DNA of 38,611 bases from a bacterium (GTDB lineage: Bacteria > Patescibacteriota > Doudnabacteria > UBA920), in contig JAJYWK010000046.1 of assembly GCA_021791515.1 (NCBI GenBank), forward strand, positions 1-38,611. The letters run 5' to 3'. The notes below the pieces were generated by a model. The model did not search any database. It saw only the letters and a program-made list of their open reading frames with translations, and was not told where the DNA came from. The translations under genes and the position numbers were made by a program. Shown here one piece after another: positions 24,853 through 31,501 of this stretch (the first letter of the stretch is position 1; each line of letters begins with the position of its first letter).

Positions 24853-25692
24853 CTAATTTCTACTAATTTCTTTGACTGCTTGCTTATACGCCGCGCTGCT
24901 GGAAATATCCAGCCATAAGCCCTCGTACGGATAACCAAAAAGCTTGCCTTCCTGAGCCAGCCTTGGAAACACATCGCTTTCCAATTTGCTTGATTTTGCA
25001 TCTATAAATTTAAAAATTTCCGGTTCTACCATATATAAACCCGCGTTGACCAGACGGGAAAAAGTTTTGGGGTTCTGGGGTTTTTCTTCAAATTCTACAA
25101 CTCGGTTGCCCTGTAGCCTCGCCAGTCCCCACAAATTTACCGCTTCGGTGCTGGTTAAAGCCATTGTGCAAGTTGCAGATTTTTGGCTTCTATGAAATTC
25201 CACCAAATCTCCATAGTCAATGTCGGAAAGCACATCTCCGTACAGCAGCAAAAACGGGCCATCCAAAAACTGCCGGGCCTGCGATACCGGCTGGGAATTG
25301 CCCTGATTTTTTTTATCCTGAATAATGTAAGTTATATTCAAACCCATTTTGGAACCGTCGCCAAAATAATCTTCAATAATGTTGCCGCCCTCGCCCACGG
25401 AAATATACACGTCCGTAAGCTTGGCCGATTTTAACCGCTGCAGTGTTTGCTCGAGTAGCGGCTTGCCCGCGATTTTTACCATAGCTTTTGGCAAAGCCTT
25501 TTTTTCTGATTCAAAGTAGACCGGTTTGCCGCCGGCTAAAATTAAAACCTTCACGGTCTTATGCCCCAATGAGCGCGACAAAAAATACTCAATCGCGTGG
25601 CTACGGTTTCTTAAGCGATCTCCATCCACCTCGGCGTCTAGGGCTTTAAGCAAGTCGGAGCGGAGTGTAATTGTAAGGCGTTCTCTATTCAT
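24853..25692 (-). CDS. Ribbon-helix-helix domain fused to a sugar-phosphate nucleotidyltransferase
   Basis: A 279-residue two-domain protein. Residues 1-43 read as a ribbon-helix-helix DNA-binding domain (RLTITLRSDLLKALDAEV, then RNRSHAIEYFLSRSL). Residues 47-279 are a nucleotidyltransferase fold: VLILAGG, PKAMVKIAGKPLLEQ, LLLYGDVLSDID, EFEEKP, NAGLYMVEPEI and LWLDISSSAAYKQA. These match glucose-1-phosphate thymidylyl/mannose-1-phosphate guanylyl-type enzymes. The usual GxGTRL loop after LAGG is replaced by KPVYFESEKKA, so catalysis may be altered or lost. The fusion suggests a regulator that senses a sugar nucleotide, or an enzyme controlling its own gene. Start ATG opens the first strand. 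Confidence 0.82.
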   Translation of the reverse strand: MNRERLTITLRSDLLKALDAEVDGDRLRNRSHAIEYFLSRSLGHKTVKVLILAGGKPVYFESEKKALPKAMVKIAGKPLLEQTLQRLKSAKLTDVYISVGEGGNIIEDYFGDGSKMGLNITYIIQDKKNQGNSQPVSQARQFLDGPFLLLYGDVLSDIDYGDLVEFHRSQKSATCTMALTSTEAVNLWGLARLQGNRVVEFEEKPQNPKTFSRLVNAGLYMVEPEIFKFIDAKSSKLESDVFPRLAQEGKLFGYPYEGLWLDISSSAAYKQAVKEISRN

Positions 25693-25696
25693 AAAG

Positions 25697-25790
25697 CTAC
25701 AAAACTACAAATTTAGATGCACTACGAATGACTACAAATATTCCAAATTTCCGTAGGTATCTGTAGTGTTCCCGCTGTAGTGTCTTTAGT
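25697..25790. repeat. Word-type repeat, left boundary of the aminotransferase island
   Basis: CTACAAAACTACAAA and CTACGAATGACTACAAAT (25722-25739) recur in similar order at 27898-27940. Further GTAGT/CTACA words follow to about 25785. Confidence 0.55.
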
Positions 25791-25828
25791 ATGATAATAT
25801 CATATATTTAAAATCTTGTAAAAATGAA

Positions 25829-25880
25829 AGCGGGGCGGTCGGCTGTGGGTTTGATGCCACTGCCGCCGCCCGCTTTTGCT
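25829..25880. terminator. Terminator of the aminotransferase gene
   Basis: AAAGCGGG-CGG-CGGC and GCCG-CCG-CCCGCTTT form a GC-rich stem with a few irregularities. On the minus strand it is followed by TTTCATTTTT. It lies about 70 bases past the aminotransferase stop. Confidence 0.6.
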
Positions 25881-25949
25881 TGGTTGAAAGGAGAATGAAC
25901 TCATCCGCGGGCCCTTGGACCGGCGGAGGAGGTGTGGGCGTGGTTAGCC

Positions 25950-27116
25950 CTAGAGATAGTCGCACGCCCGAATCGGCGTCGGTGCTGGGACATCAGCAGT
26001 CTTCATAACTTCACAGACTGCCGCGCAGGCGCCCCTGGTTACCCGGTCGGGTTCCCGCAGACACCAACGGACCCGGCCCTCTTTGCCGAAGATGGTTCCC
26101 GGCCGCACCGTGTAACCGCGCTTGGCCAGTTCACGGGCGAAGTCCTCGCTGTTGCCTGGGACTTGGAACCAGAGGAACATGCCGCCCTGCGGCACGAAGA
26201 CCTCTTTCAAACCGGCCTTGTGAAGCAAGGACACGGTCAGCTCAGCGCGATGCAAGTAGACTCGGGCCAACTTCTTGGTCGGAAAACGACGACACCACCG
26301 ACGCGCGGTGGCATAGGCCAACTGCGCGGGGACATTACCACCCTCGCTATACAAGCACTTGGCCTTGGTGATAGACGCAATCCGCTCCGGACTGGAAATA
26401 ACCACACCGACCTTCCAGCCAGCGCCAGCGAAAGCCTTAGAAGCGGACTTTGTAATTACAATCCAAGGCAAGTACTCCAGAATGTCCTTGACATCGAAGA
26501 CGCTCGTGACCGGTCCGTGATAGACCAATTCACGATACGCTTCGTCAAAAACAACCAAGACGTTATGTTCCTTGGCCATGCGAAGAATTTCGCGATAGAC
26601 ATCTACCTCGCAAGGCAACCAGACGGGATTGTCTAGACAGAAAATCACCGCGGAAATGCCGTGCCCAGATTGCCGAAGCAGTTCTCTGACGCGGAGGGCG
26701 AAGTTCTTGGCCGAGATCAGCGGAACGAACAGGGGTTCGCACCCCTGCGCCTTGATCGCGTCAAGATGGCCAGGGTAGTAAGGCTGTGGCAGAACCACCT
26801 TCCCGCCTTCGGGAAGAGCGAAGATGCAAGCGCTGCGCGAACCTTCAGTGATGGTGATGTTCGCGTTGGGATCAAGACCAATCCCGTAGGTCGCCCGATG
26901 CCAGTCGGCTTCGGCTTGGCGAGTCTCATCCATGCCATTCTGGAGGCCGTACCCGTGCTTCTTACTAAACGGGTTAATGAGCTCCCAGATATAGCGTAGG
27001 ATGGCCAGCCAAGGCGGCATATCGTTGGGGCTTCCTAGGCCGAAGTCCCCCTTGACTCCACCGGCCTCAGCGGCCAGCAGAGCCAGTTCTTTCACGATCC
27101 CGTTTCCGTTTCTCAA
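25950..27116 (-). CDS. Class I/II PLP-dependent aminotransferase
   Basis: A 388-residue fold-type I aminotransferase. Visible are the N-terminal GSPNDMPP substrate loop, the ITEGSRSAC cofactor loop, VVLPQPYYPGH, the NPVWLPCE segment, VVFDEAYRELVY with the PLP-ring Asp, and KSASKAFAGAGWKVG with the Schiff-base Lys (about residue 227). Aspartate, LL-diaminopimelate and branched-chain enzymes share these; the substrate is open. TTG 27116 is chosen because AAAAGGAG stands 7 bases before it; TTG 27134 is a weaker alternative. Base and codon use are clearly GC-richer than the neighbours, and direct repeats bound the locus, both signs of transfer. Confidence 0.88.
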   Translation of the reverse strand: MRNGNGIVKELALLAAEAGGVKGDFGLGSPNDMPPWLAILRYIWELINPFSKKHGYGLQNGMDETRQAEADWHRATYGIGLDPNANITITEGSRSACIFALPEGGKVVLPQPYYPGHLDAIKAQGCEPLFVPLISAKNFALRVRELLRQSGHGISAVIFCLDNPVWLPCEVDVYREILRMAKEHNVLVVFDEAYRELVYHGPVTSVFDVKDILEYLPWIVITKSASKAFAGAGWKVGVVISSPERIASITKAKCLYSEGGNVPAQLAYATARRWCRRFPTKKLARVYLHRAELTVSLLHKAGLKEVFVPQGGMFLWFQVPGNSEDFARELAKRGYTVRPGTIFGKEGRVRWCLREPDRVTRGACAAVCEVMKTADVPAPTPIRACDYL

Positions 27117-27141
27117 GGTTTTTCTCCTTTTCAAACTTCAT
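27067..27141 (-). CDS. Possible 24-residue leader peptide overlapping the aminotransferase start
   Basis: ATG 27141 is preceded by GGAGG at 4-base spacing and opens a frame of 24 residues, almost all Lys, Glu, Arg and Asp. It ends inside the aminotransferase gene in another frame, spanning that gene's TTG start. It could couple translation or act as a leader peptide. The alternative is a strong ribosome entry site with no functional peptide. Confidence 0.35.
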   Translation of the reverse strand: MKFEKEKNLEKRKRDRERTGSAGR

Positions 27142-27161
27142 CACCCCTCCTCTTGGATTGG

Positions 27162-27257
27162 GGTGTCCTTGCCTTGATGTCTTGGGATAGAACCAAGGCA
27201 AGGCGCGGATTTTAAACCTTAAAAATTTCAGGCCTAAAATCCGCCGGCAAGGACACC
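27162..27257 (-). promoter_or_regulatory. Long structured leader with competing stems upstream of the aminotransferase
   Basis: GGTGTCCTTGCC (27162-27173) and GGCAAGGACACC (27246-27257) form a perfect 12-bp outer stem. Inside, GCGGATTTTA (27205-27214) pairs perfectly with TAAAATCCGC (27235-27244). A second option pairs CCTTGCCTTG (27167-27176) with CAAGGCAAGG (27194-27203). The outer stem and this local stem use the same bases and exclude each other. The block ends 11 bases before the GGAGG of the leader frame. A riboswitch is possible; so is a mobile palindrome. Confidence 0.5.
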
Positions 27258-27694
27258 TAATGTGCGTTGCTCTGATATTGTTTGATACCAGCAGCAAATT
27301 TTATAATTCAATTTTTTAAATCATAAAACCTGTTACCGTTATTATGATGCGGACATCATCTGAAAAGTCGTAAACCGCGAGGTTTGCCAACTAAACAAAC
27401 AAGTGTCCGCATGCGATGGGTTGAGGGAGGGACTTTTGGAGCCCCTTATCTTTTGAACAGCGGTTAAGAAAGCGGATGTAAAACATCTTTATAGTCCGCT
27501 TTGCGCCGCGGACACGCCCCCTATCTGCTTTCTCAAAAGCATCTGCCCGAATTTCACGGACACCCCCAAACTTATTGCCTCCTTGATGCTAAAGGCAGAG
27601 GCGGAGTCCCATCCGCCTTAGGCGGATTGGGCCCCACATCTGCCTTAAATTTTGATGTTGATTTTTACTCATCATCACCCCTTTTTCTCATCCG
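27258..27694 (-). other. Hairpin-rich, non-coding stretch upstream of the aminotransferase leader
   Basis: No convincing gene. On the minus strand it holds nested stems: AAGGCAGA/TCTGCCTT around ATCCGCC/GGCGGAT (about 27592-27656), AAGCGGA/TCCGCTT (about 27450-27485) and ATGCGGACA/TGTCCGCAT (about 27342-27412, enclosing AAACC/GGTTT). A 27-codon frame (27589-27672) has GGGG five bases before its ATG, and AAGGAGG at 27578-27584 precedes a TTG frame of 26 codons; neither resembles a known protein. A structured transcript or degraded gene would fit. Confidence 0.4.
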
Positions 27695-27733
27695 TATGAT
27701 AGCATCATACTATATCATAATATACTTAGTCAA
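27694..27733 (-). promoter_or_regulatory. Promoter with palindromic operator
   Basis: Read on the minus strand: TTGACT (27728-27733), 18 bp, TATGAT (27704-27709). A perfect palindrome, GTATGAT-AGC-ATCATAC (27694-27710), covers the -10 box. It would drive the hairpin-rich stretch and possibly the aminotransferase. Confidence 0.55.
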
Positions 27734-27850
27734 CCCAGTAGAATCAGATTACAATTTTCTCTTATTCAAGCCTTAAATGACCAAATTACCTACTATCTAT
27801 TATGAAGGTTATGCACAAAATAATTTGCAATCTAGCTCTACTGGGTCAAA

Positions 27851-27879
27851 CAAAAAATCTCCTCTTATTTAAAAGGAGT
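27851..27879 (-). terminator. Terminator of the yvcK operon
   Basis: CTCCT-TT and AA-AGGAG pair around ATTT; on the minus strand TTTTTTG follows. It lies past the end of the uridyltransferase-like gene. Confidence 0.5.
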
Positions 27880-27897
27880 GAGTGTATGATATCCACT

Positions 27898-27987
27898 CTA
27901 CTAAACTACAAAATTGACCCTCTACGAATGACTACCAAATTTGTAGTCATTGGTAGATTCGTATTTATTCGTAGTTTTGTAGTAATT
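27898..27987. repeat. Word-type inverted repeat, right boundary of the aminotransferase island
   Basis: CTACGAATGACTACCAAAT (27922-27940) is followed by its near-complement GTAGTCATTGGTAGATTCG. The first part matches the repeat at 25697-25739 in the same orientation. The right end runs into the last codons of the uridyltransferase-like gene. Confidence 0.55.
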
Positions 27988-28711
27988 TTTCAGCAACAAT
28001 CAGATCCTCTCTACTGTTTATGCCGATAATTTCTTTTGGCTCCACCATTAAACTGCGCGCCTTTAACCCCTGGCTTACGGCCAAACCAACAATGTCGGTT
28101 AAATAATACTCCTGCTGCTTATTTTTATTTTCAATCTTAGATAAATTTTCCCAGAGCCATTTGGTATTAAACATATAAATGCCGGGGTTAACTTCTTTTA
28201 TCTTTTTCTGGCCAGCGCTGGCATCTTTAAACTCCACCACTCCGGCAATTTGGTGGTAAGTGTCCCGCACTATCCGGCCAAAGTGTTCCAGCGATGTATA
28301 CACTCCCCTAAAGTTAGGCACTTGGGCAGTAAGCATGGTAATGGCCGCGCCGGTTTTAAAATGCATGCTTATTAATTCCTTTAAACTGCCTGATTTTATA
28401 AACGGCATATCGCCGTAAAGCACCAAAATATTTTCCGCCTTAATCTTTCGCTTGGCGGAAAACAACGCATGCGCTGTGCCTAACTGTTCATCCTGATAGG
28501 CATATAAATAATCGTCCCCCACCACGCCTTTGACCTTGTCCGCACCAAAACCCACCACTACCACGGGCTTAATTAGTTGATTGATTTTTTCTATTTCGTG
28601 CAAAACGTAAAAAATCAGCGGTTTGTTTTTAAGCATTACCAAAACCTTTGGGATGTTTCCACCCATTCTGGTACCCTTCCCGGCCGCGAGAATTACGATT
28701 TGATTCCTCAT
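27965..28711 (-). CDS. GlmU-like nucleotidyltransferase, uridyltransferase domain only
   Basis: A 248-residue enzyme with the nucleotidyltransferase signature VILAAGKGTRMGGNIPKVLV (residues 6-25), then DEQLGTAHALFSA, VLYGDMPFI, NPGIYMF and EYYLTDIV. QLGTAHA, GDMPF and YYLTD are typical of the N-terminal half of GlmU, which makes UDP-GlcNAc from GlcNAc-1-phosphate. The left-handed helix acetyltransferase half is absent. A GNAT-type acetyltransferase lies one base upstream in the same operon, and YvcK before that. Likely UDP-GlcNAc synthesis for cell wall or glycans. Confidence 0.85.
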   Translation of the reverse strand: MRNQIVILAAGKGTRMGGNIPKVLVMLKNKPLIFYVLHEIEKINQLIKPVVVVGFGADKVKGVVGDDYLYAYQDEQLGTAHALFSAKRKIKAENILVLYGDMPFIKSGSLKELISMHFKTGAAITMLTAQVPNFRGVYTSLEHFGRIVRDTYHQIAGVVEFKDASAGQKKIKEVNPGIYMFNTKWLWENLSKIENKNKQQEYYLTDIVGLAVSQGLKARSLMVEPKEIIGINSREDLIVAEKLLQNYE

Positions 28712-28712
28712 A

Positions 28713-29051
28713 TTATTTAAGATTCATACGAAACTCAAACCCGTATTTTTTAAAGCCAAAACGTTCATAAAAAGTATGGATTTGCGTCCGAAAAGTCCTG
28801 CTCGTACCGATTAATTTATAGCACCTGCGCTTTTTAGCTTCTGAAATTAAAGCTAAAATCAATTTCTTGCCCAGCCCTTGGCTTCTATAAGTTTCTACCA
28901 CGAACAAATCCTCCATAAGCCCGTAGGGACGCTTATGCAGGCCGTTTTGGATGATATACAAAAAGGCTCTGCCGACAACTTTTTTGCCGTCTTTAATTTC
29001 CATCTTTATAGCCTTGCTGGGCTTAACTGATTTTTTGATTGGATAATTCAT
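28713..29051 (-). CDS. GNAT-family N-acetyltransferase
   Basis: A 112-residue GCN5-related acetyltransferase. The acetyl-CoA loop is YRSQGLGKKLILALISEAKK (about residues 65-84, Q/RxxGxG/A type), preceded by MEDLFVVE and followed by FYERFGFKKYGFEF. The substrate is not shown by sequence. It sits between yvcK (overlapping by 29 bases) and the GlmU-like gene (one base apart), so an amino-sugar substrate is attractive: it could replace the missing GlmU acetyltransferase domain, as Gna1 does in eukaryotes. That is inference from position. Confidence 0.8.
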   Translation of the reverse strand: MNYPIKKSVKPSKAIKMEIKDGKKVVGRAFLYIIQNGLHKRPYGLMEDLFVVETYRSQGLGKKLILALISEAKKRRCYKLIGTSRTFRTQIHTFYERFGFKKYGFEFRMNLK

Positions 29052-30003
29052 AAACTAATTCAGCTAATTTTTTTGAGTCATGGCGCAAAAAGCTCCTTTT
29101 TAGCACATCGCCCTTAACTTTTTTTGCTTCTTGTTTTAATAATAAATTTTCTAGAATGATATTGACTCCTGCGGCTTTCAGGCGGTCTTTATCTAATTGT
29201 ACCATTTCACTCTTGCTATCGCGATATTTCCTTACAAGATTTTGCGGAGGAATCTGTTTATTAAAAATCGCATAATTCAAATTTGGCACATATTCCAAAA
29301 CGCTGAAAATAAAATCCGATGCCTGAAAACCGTTGGTTTGCCCGTCTTTAGTCATTAAATTGCCAATAAATACTTTTGTTGCCTTTGATTTTAAAACAGC
29401 CTGGCCAATACCCGGAGCTACCAAGTTCGGCAAAACGCTGGTATATAAATCCCCTGGGCCAAAAACAAGCAGGTCGGCATTTTTTATGGCCAAAACCGCC
29501 TTGCGGTTAAATTTGGCTGACATTAACTGAATGGATTTGATTGGTGAAAATTTTCCTTTCCTAGGACTGTCCACCAAATGTTCGCCGATAATTTTTCTAC
29601 CATCTTGTAACTTTGCAACCAAAACAGCAGAGCTTAATGTGGCAGGAAAAATTTCCGCCTGCACACCCAATAGCTTTTTTGCAATTTCTATTGGCTCTTC
29701 CACACTGCCCGTTATTTTTTGCAAATTAGCCAAAAATAAATTCGCCGCGGTGTGACCCTTTAATTCCCCTTTTGCAAAACGGTATTTAAAAAAATTTTTC
29801 CAATAGCCTTCCTCTGCCAAAGCCGCCAGACATTGGCGGATATCACTAAACGGAAAAGCCTTTAGCTCTCGTCTCAAACGCCCGTTACTGCCGCCGTCAT
29901 CCCAAGATGAAACTATTACCGACAGTTTAACCGGATACTTTTTTAAGCCTTTAAGTAAAGTGGAAACTCCGGTGCCGCCACCGAGAATTACAATGCGTTT
30001 CAT
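29023..30003 (-). CDS. yvcK: YvcK/GlmR-family protein (CofD-like fold)
   Basis: A 326-residue Rossmann-type protein. It opens with IVILGGGTGVSTLLKGLK, then shows VSSWDDGGSNGRLRRE, DIRQCLAALAE, HTAANLFLA, NADLLVFGPGDLYTSVLPNL and FIGNLMTKDGQTNGF, all standard for YvcK. In Bacillus the protein (GlmR) binds UDP-GlcNAc and stimulates GlmS. ATG 30003 is chosen: the frame extends 12 codons upstream, but that part lies in repeat sequence and IVILGGG should be N-terminal. It leads an operon with the GNAT and GlmU-like genes; glmS is 3 kb away. Confidence 0.92.
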   Translation of the reverse strand: MKRIVILGGGTGVSTLLKGLKKYPVKLSVIVSSWDDGGSNGRLRRELKAFPFSDIRQCLAALAEEGYWKNFFKYRFAKGELKGHTAANLFLANLQKITGSVEEPIEIAKKLLGVQAEIFPATLSSAVLVAKLQDGRKIIGEHLVDSPRKGKFSPIKSIQLMSAKFNRKAVLAIKNADLLVFGPGDLYTSVLPNLVAPGIGQAVLKSKATKVFIGNLMTKDGQTNGFQASDFIFSVLEYVPNLNYAIFNKQIPPQNLVRKYRDSKSEMVQLDKDRLKAAGVNIILENLLLKQEAKKVKGDVLKRSFLRHDSKKLAELVYELSNQKIS

Positions 30004-30066
30004 TTTAGCAATAAGCCGTAAGCTATAAGCAATAAGCACTTACTGCTTACTGCTGTTTGCTTACTG
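30004..30066. repeat. Word-type inverted repeat (ATAAGC/GCTTACT)
   Basis: The yvcK-kbl spacer is built of AGCAATAAGC words on one side and TTACTGCTTACTGCT words on the other, which can fold together. It fills the spacer entirely. Confidence 0.5.
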
Positions 30067-31380
30067 CTACTTAATTATTTCCATTTCTTTGCCCACTTCT
30101 TCAAACGCCTTAACCGCTTTATCCATTTGTTCTTTGGTATGCGCCGCGGAGATTTGCACTCTTATGCGCGCTTTGCCTTTGGGCACCACCGGATAAGTAA
30201 ACCCGCGCACGTAAATTCCTTTGGCAAAAAGTGCTTTGGCCATTTCTTGGGCCAGCTTTTCTTCCATTAGCATAACCGGGGTAATCGCGTGTATTGCCCT
30301 GCCCGCCATCGGCTGCGCCTCAGGCGCTGGCAGGCGGGCGTCACCGCCCAAAACAAAACCCAATTTTTCCATGGCTGATCTAAAATAATTTGTGTTCTCC
30401 ACCAGTTGTTTTCTATTTTGATCGAATTTTTCGTCATAATTTTGTAAAACGAAAAGTGCCGCATTGGCTATGGCCGGCGGCAAACTGTTGGAAAAAAGCG
30501 TGGTGCGGCTGCGCTGATGAAGAACCTGGATAATTTCTTTTTTCCCGGCAGTAAAGCCGCCGCCGGCCCCGCCTAAGGCTTTACCAAAAGTTGATGTTAA
30601 AATATCCACGCGATCCATTAGTCCTTCTACGCTTCCCCGGCCATGTTTGCCTAACACACCGCTTCCGTGCGAATCATCTACCATAACCATTGCGCCATAT
30701 TTTTCCGCTAAATCGCAAATTTGCTCAACCTTGGCGGTTATGCCATCCATGCTAAATACACCGTCTGTCGCAATAAGCATTCTTGGTGAACGTGATGGTT
30801 TGCCTTCCGCGTTAGTCGGCGTTGAATCCGCGTTAGTCCGCGAGCTAAATACTTTTAGCTGCGCCTCCAAATCTGCCATATCGGAATTCTTATACCGAAA
30901 ACGTTCGGCTTTGCACAAGCGAATTCCATCTATGATGCTGGCGTGATTAAGTTCATCGCTAAACACCGCGTCTCCTTCTTTTAAAATAGTTTCAAACAAA
31001 CCGGTATTGGCATCAAAACAGGAAGTGTAAGTAATGGCATCCTCTGTACCAAAAAATTTGCAAATTTCGCTTTCCAAATCTTTGTGGATGGTGGATGTGC
31101 CCACGATGAATCTTACTGATGCCTCACCGAAGCCGTACTTATCCACGCCTTCTTTGGCGGCCTTTGCTAATTCATCACTTGATGCCAAACCCAAATAATT
31201 GTTCGCGCAAAAATTGAGTAAACGCCTACTTTGTTGATGGGAACCATCCTGATGGTTCCCATCAAGCATGCTAATCTCCGTCCCCTGCTTCCCCTCCATT
31301 ACCCCCACCTCTTTCCACATCCCGCTGTCCTTAATTTCCTTGAGTTCGCCTGCAAATTGTTGTTGATAATTTTTGTACAT
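30067..31380 (-). CDS. kbl: Glycine C-acetyltransferase (2-amino-3-ketobutyrate CoA ligase)
   Basis: A PLP enzyme splitting 2-amino-3-ketobutyrate with CoA into glycine and acetyl-CoA. The core is clear: LNFCANNYLGLA, YTSCFDANTG, DELNHASIIDGIRL, MLIATDGVFSMDG, VDDSHGSGVLGKHGRGS and the Lys-bearing TSTFGKALGGAGGGF, ending GIYVRGFTYPVVPKGKARIRVQISAAHT. At 437 residues it is about 40 longer than E. coli Kbl (398). The excess falls in three repeat-derived inserts, near LDGNHQDGSHQQSRR, SSRTNADSTPTNAEGKPS and ARLPAPEAQPMAGR. Tdh is the next gene upstream and makes the substrate. Confidence 0.94.
   Translation of the reverse strand: MYKNYQQQFAGELKEIKDSGMWKEVGVMEGKQGTEISMLDGNHQDGSHQQSRRLLNFCANNYLGLASSDELAKAAKEGVDKYGFGEASVRFIVGTSTIHKDLESEICKFFGTEDAITYTSCFDANTGLFETILKEGDAVFSDELNHASIIDGIRLCKAERFRYKNSDMADLEAQLKVFSSRTNADSTPTNAEGKPSRSPRMLIATDGVFSMDGITAKVEQICDLAEKYGAMVMVDDSHGSGVLGKHGRGSVEGLMDRVDILTSTFGKALGGAGGGFTAGKKEIIQVLHQRSRTTLFSNSLPPAIANAALFVLQNYDEKFDQNRKQLVENTNYFRSAMEKLGFVLGGDARLPAPEAQPMAGRAIHAITPVMLMEEKLAQEMAKALFAKGIYVRGFTYPVVPKGKARIRVQISAAHTKEQMDKAVKAFEEVGKEMEIIK
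30297..30342. repeat. Palindromic element inside kbl (third insert)
   Basis: GCCCGCC (30301-30307) pairs with GGCGGGC (30333-30339); GCGCCT (30315-30320) pairs with AGGCGC (30322-30327). It encodes ARLPAPEAQPMAGR between LGGD and AIHAITPVML. E. coli Kbl joins these two parts directly. Confidence 0.7.
30805..30845. repeat. Repeat inside kbl (second insert), shared with the 23S intron
   Basis: CCGCGTTAGTC occurs at 30807-30817 and 30828-30838. The 15-mer CCGCGTTAGTCCGCG (30828-30842) recurs as its complement in group I intron 1 (38223-38237). It encodes part of the extra TNADSTPTNAEG segment, before the conserved MLIATDGVFSMDG. Confidence 0.7.
31236..31263. repeat. Perfect palindrome inside kbl (first insert)
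   Basis: GATGGGAACCATC (31236-31248), two bases, GATGGTTCCCATC (31251-31263): 13 bp perfect. It is translated as GNHQDGSHQ just before the conserved LLNFCANNYLGLA. Confidence 0.75.
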
Positions 31381-31382
31381 AA

Positions 31383-31500
31383 AGTTAACACGGACACTAC
31401 GGATTGATCACGGAACTACTGATTACTACTGATACACACTGTTCATCGGCATCCGTAGATATCCGTTGTTCCGTGTATCATCAGTAGATCCGTGTTAATA
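31383..31500. repeat. Long inverted repeat between tdh and kbl
   Basis: TTAACACGGA at the left end and TCCGTGTTAA at the right are exact complements; inside, CACGGAAC and TTCCGTG, and CTACTGAT and ATCAGTAG, also pair. The whole tdh-kbl spacer forms one hairpin of degenerate words. Confidence 0.65.
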
Positions 31501-31501
31501 A

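Noticed and set aside
25895-26008. Plus-strand frame of about 37 codons after GAAAGGAGA
   Set aside because: The ribosome site is too close to its ATG, and the frame overlaps the aminotransferase 3' end in antisense with Gly-rich, protein-unlike content.
27501-27776. Plus-strand 91-residue frame
   Set aside because: It crosses hairpins and a minus-strand promoter and ends in low-complexity residues. No start signal or family resemblance.
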